Part shown: positions 52,835 to 63,956 of the stretch, in pieces
Position numbering within the stretch: the first letter of the stretch is position 1
Layout: each line of letters opens with the position of its first letter
Assembly (NCBI RefSeq): GCF_023856365.1
Contig: NC_064548.1
Coordinates: 682,001 to 746,000, forward strand
DNA length: 64,000 bases
Source of the DNA: Brienomyrus brachyistius
Taxonomy: Eukaryota; Chordata; Actinopteri; Osteoglossiformes; Mormyridae
Reading direction: 5' to 3'
Translations under genes and position numbers: made by a program
The notes under the pieces: model-generated
What the model was told of the DNA's origin: nothing
The model's input: only the letters and a program-made list of their open reading frames with translations
Databases searched by the model: none

Positions 52835-53269
52835 AAGCGGCTCTTTTAATAACTGTACACTCAGCGCTGAACTCCAGCTAATTCAGTCTTATCTCAAGAC
52901 AGGTACTCCACATTTCCGCTCAACCCCTGGCAAGCGGAGCCCTGAGGCTGGCTCATTACAGTTCCCCTAGCTAAAAACTACACAGAGGCATCTCAGCTTC
53001 ACACTTCTGACCGCCTTCTTGCCCATCCTTGCATCTGTGCACTTTCTCACACATTCCACTGTCTGACATATTGTCTTTGTTGAGCAACAGTCTCGTGTTA
53101 GCTTGAGAAGAGCCTCTCACCTGACTCGTGTACCGTACTATGGCTTAAAATCGGACACTTCTCATAGCTTGCTGCTGCTCCAGGTTGACATTCACTGCAT
53201 GTGGCTCAGGTGGGGAGATGGGCTCCAAAGAAAGAGGCAGAAAACGGCAAGAGTGGAGCTCACAGTTGT

Positions 53270-53342
53270 GCCGGAATAGCTCAGTTGGCAGAGCGTTAGA
53301 CTGAAGATCTAAAGGTCCTTGGTTCAATCCCGGGTTCTGGCA
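53270..53342 (+). tRNA. tRNA-Phe-GAA: tRNA-Phe (GAA)
   Basis: Unit 39; G20C and C50T. Confidence 0.95.
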
Positions 53343-53397
53343 GCACGTGACGTGAGTCTTGGAGCTCGTCTCCGCCTTGGGCTGCGATGTACCCGCT

Positions 53398-53469
53398 GGT
53401 TCCATGGTGTAATGGTTAGCACTCTGGGCTCTGAATCCAGCGATCCGAGTTCAAATCTCGGTGGGACCT
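53398..53469 (+). tRNA. tRNA-Gln-CTG: tRNA-Gln (CTG)
   Basis: Unit 39; identical to the unit 1 copy. Confidence 0.97.
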
Positions 53470-53566
53470 GTCATGGGCTCAGTTTTGCGCCCCAAGGCGC
53501 ACTCTTGCCCAAAAACGTTTCTTTTGCACTTTTTGCATGTGGTGTAGCCGACCTTTTCTGCCGCTT

Positions 53567-53640
53567 GGCCGGTTAGCTCAGCTGGTTAGAGCGTGGTGCT
53601 AATAACGCCAAGGTCATGGGTTCGATCCCCATACGGGCCA
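53567..53640 (+). tRNA. tRNA-Ile-AAT: tRNA-Ile (AAT)
   Basis: Unit 39; identical to the unit 1 copy. Confidence 0.97.
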
Positions 53641-54155
53641 CGCTTTCTCTTTCTCCCGGTGGTCGGAGTGCTTGGAGATCAGAGGTAGGGAAAATGAAAG
53701 TGTCCGACGTGATGATAAGAACACAGTCGTGCCAGATTCAACTGCGTCGTGGTGAGAAAAAGAAATGGAGGATACACGCATTTCTCTTAGCTGACAATTC
53801 TGCAGCAATTGGACTGGCAAAGTGTACGTCAACATACACAATTTGCTCAAAGAGCGTAGTAGTTTTTGAAGAAAAATCCAACCCGCACTGTAAAACCATG
53901 CTGCCTTCTGGTGTTGTTTACAACTTTCTGATGAAACGAGCTTTTTTGGAGGCATTTATTGGAAAAGTCGACGGAGTTGTCAAGCATCCCGAAGCAGCAC
54001 TTCCACTAGAAGGTCCCAGAGTTCTTGTGCTTCAAGCACTTCAATTTATAAATACTCCGTTGATCTTAACAGTTGTGTGAAATGAGCTGTCATCACTCCG
54101 TTTTTGCTTTAGCAATTTTTCCGGTCTTTTGGCGGAAAGCCAGTCTCGTGTGTTT

Positions 54156-54226
54156 GCATTGGTGGTTCAGTGGTAGAATTCTCGCCTGCCACGCGGGAGG
54201 CCCGGGTTCGATTCCCGGCCAATGCA
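54156..54226 (+). tRNA. tRNA-Gly-GCC: tRNA-Gly (GCC), fully paired acceptor
   Basis: Unit 39; T5 as in unit 33. Confidence 0.98.
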
Positions 54227-54661
54227 AAGCGGCTCTTTTAATAACTGTACACTCAGCGCTGAACTCCAGCTAATTCAGTCTTATCTCAAGACAGGTACTC
54301 CACATTTCCGCTCAACCCCTGGCAAGCGGAGCCCTGAGGCTGGCTCATTACAGTTCCCCTAGCTAAAAACTACACAGAGGCATCTCAGCTTCACACTTCT
54401 GACCGCCTTCTTGCCCATCCTTGCATCTGTGCACTTTCTCACACATTCCACTGTCTGACATATTGTCTTTGTTGAGCAACAGTCTCGTGTTAGCTTGAGA
54501 AGAGCCTCTCACCTGACTCGTGTACCGTACTATGGCTTAAAATCGGACACTTCTCATAGCTTGCTGCTGCTCCAGGTTGACATTCACTGCATGTGGCTCA
54601 GGTGGGGAGATGGGCTCCAAAGAAAGAGGCAGAAAACGGAAAGAGTGGAGCTCATGGTTGT

Positions 54662-54734
54662 GCCGGAATAGCTCAGTTGGGCGAGCGTTAGACTGAAGAT
54701 CTAAAGGTCCCTGGTTCAATCCCGGGTTCTGGCA
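54662..54734 (+). tRNA. tRNA-Phe-GAA: tRNA-Phe (GAA), D-loop variant
   Basis: Unit 40; A21C. Confidence 0.88.
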
Positions 54735-54789
54735 GCACGTGACGTGAGTCTTGGAGCTTGTCTCCGCCTTGGGCTGCGATGTACCCGCT

Positions 54790-54854
54790 GGTTCCCTGGT
54801 GTAATGGTTAGCGCTCTGAATCCAGCGATCCGAGTTCAAATCTCGGTGGGACCT
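54790..54854 (+). pseudogene. tRNA-Gln pseudogene with 7-nt internal deletion
   Basis: Unit 40; the same deletion and A7C as unit 15. Confidence 0.92.
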
Positions 54855-54951
54855 GTCATGGGCTCAGTTTTGCGCCCCAAGGCGCACTCTTGCCCAAAAA
54901 CGTTTCTTTTGCACTTTTTGCATGTGGTGTAGCCGACCTTTTCTGCCGCTT

Positions 54952-55025
54952 GGCCGGTTAGCTCAGCTGGTTAGAGCGTGGTGCTAATAACGCCAAGGTC
55001 ATGGGTTCGATCCCCATACGGGCCA
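54952..55025 (+). tRNA. tRNA-Ile-AAT: tRNA-Ile (AAT)
   Basis: Unit 40; identical to the unit 1 copy. Confidence 0.97.
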
Positions 55026-55540
55026 CGCTTTCTCTTTCTCCCGGTGGTCAGAGTGCTTGGAGATCAGAGGTAAGGAAAATGAAAGTGTCCGACGTGATTA
55101 TAAGAACACAGTCGTGCCAGATTCACCTGCGTCGTGGTGAGAAAAAGAAATGGAGGATACACGCATTTCTCTTAGCTGACAATTCTGCAGCAAGTGGACT
55201 GGCAAAGTGTACGTCTACATACACAATTTGCTCAAAGAGCGTAGTAGTTCTTGAAGAAAAATCCAACCCGCACTGTAAAACCATGCTGCCTTCTGGTGTT
55301 GTTTACAACTTTCTGATGGAACGAGCTTTTTTGGAGGCATTTATTGGAAAAGTCGACGGAGTTGTCAAGCATCCCGAAGCAGCACTTCCACTAGAAGGTC
55401 CCAGAGTTCTTGTGCTTCAAGCACTTCAATTTATAAATACTCCGTTGATCTTAACAGTTGTGTGAAATGAGCTGTCATCACTCCGTTTTTGCTTTAGCAA
55501 TTTTTCCGGTCTTTCGGCGGAAAGCCGGTCTCGTGTGTTT

Positions 55541-55611
55541 GCATGGGTGGTTCAGTGGTAGAATTCTCGCCTGCCACGCGGGAGGCCCGGGTTCGATTCC
55601 CGGCCAATGCA
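55541..55611 (+). tRNA. tRNA-Gly-GCC: tRNA-Gly (GCC)
   Basis: Unit 40; identical to the unit 1 copy. Confidence 0.96.
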
Positions 55612-56046
55612 AAGCGGCTCTTTTAATAACTGTACACTCAGCGCTGAACTCCAGCTAATTCAGTCTTATCTCAAGACAGGTACTCCACATTTCCGCTCAA
55701 CCCCTGGCAAGCGGAGCCTTGAGGCTGGCTCATTACAGTTCCCCTAGCTAAAAACTACACAGAGGCATCTCAGCTTCACACTTCTGACCGCCTTCTTGCC
55801 CATCCTTGCATCTGTGCACTTTCTCACACATTCCACTGTCTGACATATTGTCTTTGTTGAGCAACAGTCTCATGTTAGCTTGAGAAGAGCCTCTCACCTG
55901 ACTCGTGTACCGTACTATGGCTTAAAATCGGACACTTCTCATAGCTTGCTGCTGCTCCTGGTTGACATTCACTGCATGTGGCTCAGGTGGGGAGATGGGC
56001 TCCAAAGAAAGAGGCAGAAAACGGCAAGAGTGGAGCTCACGGTTGT

Positions 56047-56119
56047 GCCGGAATAGCTCAGTTGGGAGAGCGTTAGACTGAAGATCTAAAGGTCCCTGGT
56101 TCAATCCCGGGTTCTGGCA
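56047..56119 (+). tRNA. tRNA-Phe-GAA: tRNA-Phe (GAA)
   Basis: Unit 41; identical to the unit 1 copy. Confidence 0.97.
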
Positions 56120-56174
56120 GCACGTGACGTGAGTCTTGGAGCTCGTCTCCGCCTTGGGCTGCGATGTACCCGCT

Positions 56175-56246
56175 GGTTCCATGGTGTAATGGTTAGCACT
56201 CTGGGCTCTGAATCCAGCGATCCGAGTTCAAATCTCGGTGGGACCT
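56175..56246 (+). tRNA. tRNA-Gln-CTG: tRNA-Gln (CTG)
   Basis: Unit 41; identical to the unit 1 copy. Confidence 0.97.
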
Positions 56247-56343
56247 GTCATGGGCTCAGTTTTGCGCCCCAAGGCGCACTCTTGCCCAAAAACGTTTCTT
56301 TTGCACTTTTTGCATGTGGTGTAGCCGACCTTTTCTGCCGCTT

Positions 56344-56417
56344 GGCCGGTTAGCTCAGCTGGTTAGAGCGTGGTGCTAATAACGCCAAGGTCATGGGTTC
56401 GATCCCCATACGGGCCA
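56344..56417 (+). tRNA. tRNA-Ile-AAT: tRNA-Ile (AAT)
   Basis: Unit 41; identical to the unit 1 copy. Confidence 0.97.
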
Positions 56418-56932
56418 CGCTTTGTCTTTCTCCCGGTGGTCGGAGTGCTTGGAGATCAGAGGTAAGGAAAATGAAAGTGTCCGACGTGATTATAAAAACA
56501 CAGTCGTGCCAGATTCACCTGCGTCGTGGTGAGAAAAAGAAATGGAGGATACACGCATTTCTCTTAGCTGACAATTCTGCAGCAAGTGGACTGGCAAAGT
56601 TTACGTCTACATACACAATTTGCTCAAAGAGCATAGTAGTTCTTGAAGAAAAATCCAACCCGCACTGTAAAACCATGCTGCCTTCTGGTGTTGTTTACAA
56701 GTTTCTGATGGAACGAGCTTTTTTGGAGGCATTTATTGGAAAAGTCGACGGAGTTGTCAAGCATCCCGAAGCAGCACTTCCACTAGAAGGTCCCAGAGTT
56801 CTTGTGCTTCAAGCACTTCAATTTATAAATACTCCGTTGATCTTAACAGTTGTGTGAAATGAGCTGTCATCACTCCGTTTTTGCTTTAGCAATTTTTCCG
56901 GTCTTTCGGCGGAAAGCCGGTCTCGTGTGTTT

Positions 56933-57003
56933 GCATGGGTGGTTCAGTGGTAGAATTCTCGCCTGCCACGCGGGAGGCCCGGGTTCGATTCCCGGCCAAT
57001 GCA
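56933..57003 (+). tRNA. tRNA-Gly-GCC: tRNA-Gly (GCC)
   Basis: Unit 41; identical to the unit 1 copy. Confidence 0.96.
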
Positions 57004-57438
57004 AAGCGGCTCTTTTAATAACTGTACACTCAGCGCTGAACTCCAGCTAATTCAGTCTTATCTCAAGACAGGTACTCCACATTTCCGCTCAACCCCTGGC
57101 AAGCGGAGCCTTGAGGCTGGCTCATTACAGTTCCCCTAGCTAAAAACTACACAGAGGCATCTCAGCTTCACACTTCTGACCGCCTTCTTGCCCATCCTTG
57201 CATCTGTGCACTTTCTCACACATTCCACTGTCTGACGTATTGTCTTTGTTGAGCAACAGTCTCATGTTAGCTTGAGAAGAGCCTCTCACCTGACTCGTGT
57301 ACCGTACTATGGCTTAAAATCGGACACTTCTCATAGCTTGCTGCTGCTCCAGGTTGACATTCACTGCATGTGGCTCAGGTGGGGAGATGGGCTCCAAAGA
57401 AAGAGGCAGAAAACGGCAAGAGTGGAGCTCACGGTTGT

Positions 57439-57511
57439 GCCGGAATAGCTCAGTTGGGAGAGCGTTAGACTGAAGATCTAAAGGTCCCTGGTTCAATCCC
57501 GGGTTCTGGCA
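57439..57511 (+). tRNA. tRNA-Phe-GAA: tRNA-Phe (GAA)
   Basis: Unit 42; identical to the unit 1 copy. Confidence 0.97.
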
Positions 57512-57566
57512 GCACGTGACGTGAGTCTTGGAGCTCGTCTCCGCCTTGGGCTGCGATGTACCCGCT

Positions 57567-57638
57567 GGTTCCATGGTGTAATGGTTAGCACTCTGGGCTC
57601 TGAATCCAGCGATCCGAGTTCAAATCTCGGTGGGACCT
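57567..57638 (+). tRNA. tRNA-Gln-CTG: tRNA-Gln (CTG)
   Basis: Unit 42; identical to the unit 1 copy. Confidence 0.97.
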
Positions 57639-57735
57639 GTCATGGGCTCAGTTTTGCGCCCCAAGGCGCACTCTTGCCCAAAAACGTTTCTTTTGCACTT
57701 TTTGCATGTGGTGTAGCCGACCTTTTCTGCCGCTT

Positions 57736-57809
57736 GGCCGGTTAGCTCAGCTGGTTAGAGCGTGGTGCTAATAACGCCAAGGTCATGGGTTCGATCCCCA
57801 TACGGGCCA
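57736..57809 (+). tRNA. tRNA-Ile-AAT: tRNA-Ile (AAT)
   Basis: Unit 42; identical to the unit 1 copy. Confidence 0.97.
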
Positions 57810-58324
57810 CGCTTTGTCTTTCTCCCGGTGGTCGGAGTGCTTGGAGATCAGAGGTAAGGAAAATGAAAGTGTCCGACGTGATTATAAGAACACAGTCGTG
57901 CCAGATTCACCTGCGTCGTGGTGAGAAAAAGAAATGGAGGATACACGCATTTCTCTGAGCTGACAATTCTGCAGCAAGTGGACTGGCAAAGTGTACGTCT
58001 ACATACACAATTTGCTCAAAGAGCGTAGTAGTACTTGAAGAAAAATCCAACCCGCACTGTAAAACCATGCTGCCTTCTGGTGTTGTTTACAAGTATCTGA
58101 TGGAACGAACTTTTTTGGAGGCATTTATTGGAAAAGTCGACGGAGTTGTCAAGCATCCCGAAGCAGCACTTCCACTAGAAGGTCCCAGAGTTCTTGTGCT
58201 TCAAGCACTTCAATTTATAAATACTCCGTTGATCTTAACAGTTGTGTGAAATGAGCTGTCATCACTCCGTTTTTGCTTTAGCAATTTTTCCGGTCTTTCG
58301 GCGGAAAGCCGGTCTCGTGTGTTT

Positions 58325-58395
58325 GCATGGGTGGTTCAGTGGTAGAATTCTCGCCTGCCACGCGGGAGGCCCGGGTTCGATTCCCGGCTAATGCA
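58325..58395 (+). tRNA. tRNA-Gly-GCC: tRNA-Gly (GCC)
   Basis: Unit 42; C67T in the acceptor (CTAATGC) adds a G-T wobble next to the G5-A68 mismatch. Confidence 0.9.
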
Positions 58396-58830
58396 AAGCG
58401 GCTCTTTTAATAACTGTACACTCAGCGCTGAACTCCAGCTAATTCAGTCTTATCTCAAGACAGGTACTCCACATTTCCGCTCAACCCCTGGCAAGCGGAG
58501 CCTTGAGGCTGGCTCATTACAGTTCCCCAAGCTAAAAACTACACAGAGGCATCTCAGCTTCACACTTCTGACCGCCTTCTTGCCCATCCTTGCATCTGTG
58601 CACTTTCTCACACATTCCACTGTCTGACATATTGTCTTTGTTGAGCAACAGTCTCATGTTAGCTTGAGAAGAGCCTCTCACCTGACTCGTGTACCGTACT
58701 ATGGCTTAAAATCGGACACTTCTCATAGCTTGCTGCTGCTCCAGGTTGACATTCACTGCATGTGGCTCAGGTGGGGAGATGGGCTCCAAAGAAAGAGGCA
58801 GAAAACGGCAAGAGTGGAGCTCACGGTTGT

Positions 58831-58903
58831 GCCGGAATAGCTCAGTTGGGAGAGCGTTAGACTGAAGATCTAAAGGTCCCTGGTTCAATCCCGGGTTCTG
58901 GCA
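58831..58903 (+). tRNA. tRNA-Phe-GAA: tRNA-Phe (GAA)
   Basis: Unit 43; identical to the unit 1 copy. Confidence 0.97.
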
Positions 58904-58958
58904 GCACGTGACGTGAGTCTTGGAGCTCGTCTCCGCCTTGGGCTGCGATGTACCCGCT

Positions 58959-59030
58959 GGTTCCATGGTGTAATGGTTAGCACTCTGGGCTCTGAATCCA
59001 GCAATCTGAGTTCAAATCTCGGTGGGACCT
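58959..59030 (+). tRNA. tRNA-Gln-CTG: tRNA-Gln (CTG), lost proximal terminator
   Basis: Unit 43; two changes (CCAGCAATCTGAG) give one T-G pair in the T stem. The usual terminator is TTTA; the next TTTT is at 59083-59086. Confidence 0.9.
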
Positions 59031-59127
59031 GTCATGGGCTCAGTTTAGCGCCCCAAGGCGCACTCTTGCCCAAAAACGTTTCTTTTGCACTTTTTGCATG
59101 TGGTGTAGCCGACCTTTTCTGCCGCTT

Positions 59128-59201
59128 GGCCGGTTAGCTCAGCTGGTTAGAGCGTGGTGCTAATAACGCCAAGGTCATGGGTTCGATCCCCATACGGGCC
59201 A
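59128..59201 (+). tRNA. tRNA-Ile-AAT: tRNA-Ile (AAT)
   Basis: Unit 43; identical to the unit 1 copy. Confidence 0.97.
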
Positions 59202-59716
59202 CGCTTTGCCTTTCTCCCGGTGGTCAGAGTGCTTGGAGATCAGAGGTAAGGAAAATGAAAGTGTCCGACGTGATTATAAGAACACAGTCGTGCCAGATTC
59301 ACCTGCGTCGTGGTGAGAAAAAGAAATGGAGGATACACGCATTTCTCTTAGCTGACAATTCTGCAGCAAGTGGACTGGCAAAGTTTACGTCTACATACAC
59401 AATTTGCTCAAAGAGCGTAGTAGTACTTGAAGAAAAATCCAACCCGCACTGTAAAACCATGCTGCCTTCTGGTGTTGTTTACAAGTATCTGATGGAACGA
59501 GCTTTTTTGGAGGCATTTATTGGAAAAGTCGACGGAGTTGTCAAGCATCCCGAAGCAGCACTTCCACTAGAAGGTCCCAGAGTTCTTGTGCTTCAAGCAC
59601 TTCAATTTATAAATACTCCGTTGATCTTAACAGTTGTGTGAAATGAGCTGTCATCACTCCGTTTTTGCTTTAGCAATTTTTCCGGTCTTTCGGCGGAAAG
59701 CCGGTCTCTTGTGTTT

Positions 59717-59787
59717 GCATGGGTGGTTCAGTGGTAGAATTCTCGCCTGCCACGCGGGAGGCCCGGGTTCGATTCCCGGCCAATGCA
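59717..59787 (+). tRNA. tRNA-Gly-GCC: tRNA-Gly (GCC)
   Basis: Unit 43; identical to the unit 1 copy. Confidence 0.96.
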
Positions 59788-60222
59788 AAGCGGCTCTTTT
59801 AATAACTGTACACTCAGCGCTGAACTCCAGCTAATTCAGTCTTATCTCAAGACAGGTACTCCACATTTCCGCTCAACCCCTGGCAAGCGGAGCCCTGAGG
59901 CTGGCTCATTACAGTTCCCCTAGCTAAAAACTACACAGAGGCATCTCAGCTTCACACTTCTGACCGCCTTCTTGCCCATCCTTGCATCTGTGCACTTTCT
60001 CACACATTCCACTGTCTGACATATTGTCTTTGTTGAGCAACAGTCTCGTGTTAGCTTGAGAAGAGCCTCTCACCTGACTCGTGTACCGTACTATGGCTTA
60101 AAATCGGACACTTCTCATAGCTTGCTGCTGCTCCAGGTTGACATTCACTGCATGTGGCTCAGGTGGGGAGATGGGCTCCAAAGAAAGAGGCAGAAAACGG
60201 CAAGAGTGGAGCTCACGGTTGT

Positions 60223-60295
60223 GCCGGAATAGCTCAGTTGGGAGAGCGTTAGACTGAAGATCTAAAGGTCCCTGGTTCAATCACGGGTTCTGGCA
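60223..60295 (+). tRNA. tRNA-Phe-GAA: tRNA-Phe (GAA), B-box variant
   Basis: Unit 44; C61A. Confidence 0.8.
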
Positions 60296-60350
60296 GCACG
60301 TGACGTGAGTCTTGGAGCTCGTCTCCGCCTTGGGCTGCGATGTACCCACT

Positions 60351-60422
60351 GGTTCCATGGTGTAATGGTTAGCACTCTGGGCTCTGAATCCAGCGATCCG
60401 AGTTCAAATCTCGGTGGGACCT
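60351..60422 (+). tRNA. tRNA-Gln-CTG: tRNA-Gln (CTG)
   Basis: Unit 44; identical to the unit 1 copy. Confidence 0.97.
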
Positions 60423-60519
60423 GTCATGGGCTCAGTTTTGCGCCCCAAGGCGCACTCTTGCCCAAAAACGTTTCTTTTGCACTTTTTGCATGTGGTGTAG
60501 CCGACTTTTTCTGCCGCTT

Positions 60520-60593
60520 GGCCGGTTAGCTCAGCTGGTTAGAGCGTGGTGCTAATAACGCCAAGGTCATGGGTTCGATCCCCATACGGGCCA
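60520..60593 (+). tRNA. tRNA-Ile-AAT: tRNA-Ile (AAT)
   Basis: Unit 44; identical to the unit 1 copy. Confidence 0.97.
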
Positions 60594-61108
60594 CGCTTTG
60601 TCTTTCTCCCGGTGGTCGGAGTGCTTGGAGATCAGAGGTAAGGAAAATGAAAGTGTCCGACGTGATTATAAGAACACAGTCGTGCCAGATTCACCTGCGT
60701 CGTGGTGAGAAAAAGAAATGGAGGATACACGCATTTCTCTTAGCTGACAATTCTGCAGCAAGTGGACTGGCAAAGTGTACGTCTACATACACAATTTGCT
60801 CAAAGAGCGTAGTAGTACTTGAAGAAAAATCCAACCCGCACTGTAAAACCATGCTGCCTTCTGGTGTTGTTTACAACTTTCTGATGAAACGAGCTTTTTT
60901 GGAGGCATTTATTGGAAAAGTCGACGGAGTTGTCAAGCATCCCGAAGCAGCACTTCCACTAGAAGGTCCCAGAGTTCTTGTGCTTCAAGCACTTCAATTT
61001 ATAAATACTCCGTTGATCTTAACAGTTGTGTGAAATGAGCTGTCATCACTCCGTTTTTGCTTTAGCAATTTTTCCGGTCTTTTGGCGGAAAGCCAGTCTC
61101 GTGTGTTT

Positions 61109-61179
61109 GCATTGGTGGTTCAGTGGTAGAATTCTCACCTGCCACGCGGGAGGCCCGGGTTCGATTCCCGGCCAATGCA
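61109..61179 (+). tRNA. tRNA-Gly-GCC: tRNA-Gly (GCC), anticodon-stem variant
   Basis: Unit 44; the acceptor is fully paired (T5), but G30A mispairs the anticodon stem (CTCAC/GCGGG). Confidence 0.9.
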
Positions 61180-61614
61180 AAGCGGCTCTTTTAATAACTG
61201 TACACTCAGCGCTGAACTCCAGCTAATTCAGTCTTATCTCAAGACAGGTACTCCACATTTCCGCTCAACCCCTGGCAAGCGGAGCCCTGAGGCTGGCTCA
61301 TTACAGTTCCCCTAGCTAAAAACTACACAGAGGCATCTCAGCTTCACACTTCTGACCGCCTTCTTGCCCATCCTTGCATCTGTGCACTTTCTCACACATT
61401 CCACTGTCTGACATATTGTCTTTGTTGAGCAACAGTCTCGTGTTAGCTTGAGAAGAGCCTCTCACCTGACTCGTGTACCGTACTATGGCTTAAAATCGGA
61501 CACTTCTCATAGCTTGCTGCTGCTCCAGGTTGACATTCACTGCATGTGGCTCAGGTGGGGAGATGGGCTCCAAAGAAAGAGGCAGAAAACGGAAAGAGTG
61601 GAGCTCATGGTTGT

Positions 61615-61687
61615 GCCGGAATAGCTCAGTTGGGCGAGCGTTAGACTGAAGATCTAAAGGTCCCTGGTTCAATCCCGGGTTCTGGCA
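61615..61687 (+). tRNA. tRNA-Phe-GAA: tRNA-Phe (GAA), D-loop variant
   Basis: Unit 45; A21C. Confidence 0.88.
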
Positions 61688-61742
61688 GCACGTGACGTGA
61701 GTCTTGGAGCTTGTCTCCGCCTTGGGCTGCGATGTACCCGCT

Positions 61743-61807
61743 GGTTCCCTGGTGTAATGGTTAGCGCTCTGAATCCAGCGATCCGAGTTCAAATCTCGGT
61801 GGGACCT
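61743..61807 (+). pseudogene. tRNA-Gln pseudogene with 7-nt internal deletion
   Basis: Unit 45; the same deletion and A7C as unit 15. Confidence 0.92.
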
Positions 61808-61904
61808 GTCATGGGCTCAGTTTTGCGCCCCAAGGCGCACTCTTGCCCAAAAACGTTTCTTTTGCACTTTTTGCATGTGGTGTAGCCGACCTTTTCTGCC
61901 GCTT

Positions 61905-61978
61905 GGCCGGTTAGCTCAGCTGGTTAGAGCGTGGTGCTAATAACGCCAAGGTCATGGGTTCGATCCCCATACGGGCCA
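61905..61978 (+). tRNA. tRNA-Ile-AAT: tRNA-Ile (AAT)
   Basis: Unit 45; identical to the unit 1 copy. Confidence 0.97.
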
Positions 61979-62493
61979 CGCTTTCTCTTTCTCCCGGTGG
62001 TCAGAGTGCTTGGAGATCAGAGGTAAGGAAAATGAAAGTGTCCGACGTGATTATAAGAACACAGTCGTGCCAGATTCACCTGCGTCGTGGTGAGAAAAAG
62101 AAATGGAGGATACACGCATTTCTCTTAGCTGACAATTCTGCAGCAAGTGGACTGGCAAAGTGTACGTCTACATACACAATTTGCTCAAAGAGCGTAGTAG
62201 TACTTGAAGAAAAATCCAACCCGCACTGTAAAACCATGCTGCCTTCTGGTGTTGTTTACAACTTTCTGATGGAACGAGCTTTTTTGGAGGCATTTATTGG
62301 AAAAGTCGACGGAGTTGTCAAGCATCCCGAAGCAGCACTTCCACTAGAAGGTCCCAGAGTTCTTGTGCTTCAAGCACTTCAATTTATAAATACTCCGTTG
62401 ATCTTAACAGTTGTGTGAAATGAGCTGTCATCACTCCGTTTTTGCTTTAGCAATTTTTCCGGTCTTTCGGCGGAAAGCCGGTCTTGTGTGTTT

Positions 62494-62564
62494 GCATGGG
62501 TGGTTCAGTGGTAGAATTCTCGCCTGCCACGCGGGAGGCCCGGGTTCGATTCCCGGCCAATGCA
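62494..62564 (+). tRNA. tRNA-Gly-GCC: tRNA-Gly (GCC)
   Basis: Unit 45; identical to the unit 1 copy. Confidence 0.96.
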
Positions 62565-62999
62565 AAGCGGCTCTTTTAATAACTGTACACTCAGCGCTGA
62601 ACTCCAGCTAATTCAGTCTTATCTCAAGACAGGTACTCCACATTTCCGCTCAACCCCTGGCAAGCGGAGCCCTGAGGCTGGCTCATTACAGTTCCCCTAG
62701 CTAAAAACTACACAGAGGCATCTCAGCTTCACACTTCTGACCGCCTTCTTGCCCATCCTTGCATCTGTGCACTTTCTCACACATTCCACTGTCTGACATA
62801 TTGTCTTTGTTGAGCAACAGTCTCATGTTAGCTTGAGAAGAGCCTCTCACCTGACTCGTGTACCGTACTATGGCTTAAAATCGGACACTTCTCATAGCTT
62901 GCTGCTGCTCCAGGTTGACATTCACTGCATGTGGCTCAGGTGGGGAGATGGGCTCCAAAGAAAGAGGCAGAAAACGGCAAGAGTGGAGCTCATGGTTGT

Positions 63000-63072
63000 G
63001 CCGGAATAGCTCAGTTGGGAGAGCGTTAGACTGAAGATCTAAAGGTCCCTGGTTCAATCCCGGGTTCTGGCA
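63000..63072 (+). tRNA. tRNA-Phe-GAA: tRNA-Phe (GAA)
   Basis: Unit 46; gene identical to unit 1; the flank GAGCTCATGG is otherwise typical of Gln-deletion units. Confidence 0.97.
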
Positions 63073-63127
63073 GCACGTGACGTGAGTCTTGGAGCTCGTC
63101 TCCGCCTTGGGCTGCGATGTACCCGCT

Positions 63128-63199
63128 GGTTCCATGGTGTAATGGTTAGCACTCTGGGCTCTGAATCCAGCGATCCGAGTTCAAATCTCGGTGGGACCT
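63128..63199 (+). tRNA. tRNA-Gln-CTG: tRNA-Gln (CTG)
   Basis: Unit 46; identical to the unit 1 copy. Confidence 0.97.
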
Positions 63200-63296
63200 G
63201 TCATGGGCTCAGTTTTGCGCCCCAAGGCGCACTCTTGCCCAAAAACGTTTCTTTTGCACTTTTTGCATGTGGTGTAGCCGACCTTTTCTGCCGCTT

Positions 63297-63370
63297 GGCC
63301 GGTTAGCTCAGCTGGTTAGAGCGTGGTGCTAATAACGCCAAGGTCATGGGTTCGATCCCCATACGGGCCA
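63297..63370 (+). tRNA. tRNA-Ile-AAT: tRNA-Ile (AAT)
   Basis: Unit 46; identical to the unit 1 copy. Confidence 0.97.
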
Positions 63371-63885
63371 CGCTTTGTCTTTCTCCCGGTGGTCGGAGTG
63401 CTTGGAGATCAGAGGTAAGGAAAATGAAAGTGTCCGACGTGATTATAAGAACACAGTCGTGCCAGATTCACCTGCGTCGTGGTGAGAAAAAGAAATGGAG
63501 GATACACGCATTTCTCTTAGCTGACAATTCTGCAGCAAGTGGACTGGCAAAGTGTACGTCTACATACACAATTTGCTCAAAGAGCGTAGTAGTACTTGAA
63601 GAAAAATCCAACCCGCACTGTAAAACCATGCTGCCTTCTGGTGTTGTTTACAAGTATCTGATGGAACGAACTTTTTTGGAGGCATTTATTGGAAAAGTCG
63701 ACGGAGTTGTCAAGCATCCCGAAGCAGCACTTCCACTAGAAGGTCCCAGAGTTCTTGTGCTTCAAGCACTTCAATTTATAAATACTCCGTTGATCTTAAC
63801 AGTTGTGTGAAATGAGCTGTCATCACTCCGTTTTTGCTTTAGCAATTTTTCCGGTCTTTTGGCGGAAAGCCAGTCTCGTGTGTTT

Positions 63886-63956
63886 GCATTGGTGGTTCAG
63901 TGGTAGAATTCTCGCCTGCCACGTGGGAGGCCCGGGTTCGATTCCCGGCCAATGCA
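63886..63956 (+). tRNA. tRNA-Gly-GCC: tRNA-Gly (GCC), fully paired acceptor
   Basis: Unit 46; T5 and C40T, combining two haplotypes. Confidence 0.97.

Larger units (their letters stand above)
50485..56045 (+). repeat. Higher-order block B, second copy (units 37-40)
   Basis: Partner of 42140-47700. Units 37-38 also resemble units 35-36 at a shift of 2,784 bp, and units 44-45 repeat the pattern of units 39-40 (fully paired Gly followed by a Gln-deletion unit), so several rounds of duplication are nested here. Confidence 0.75.
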
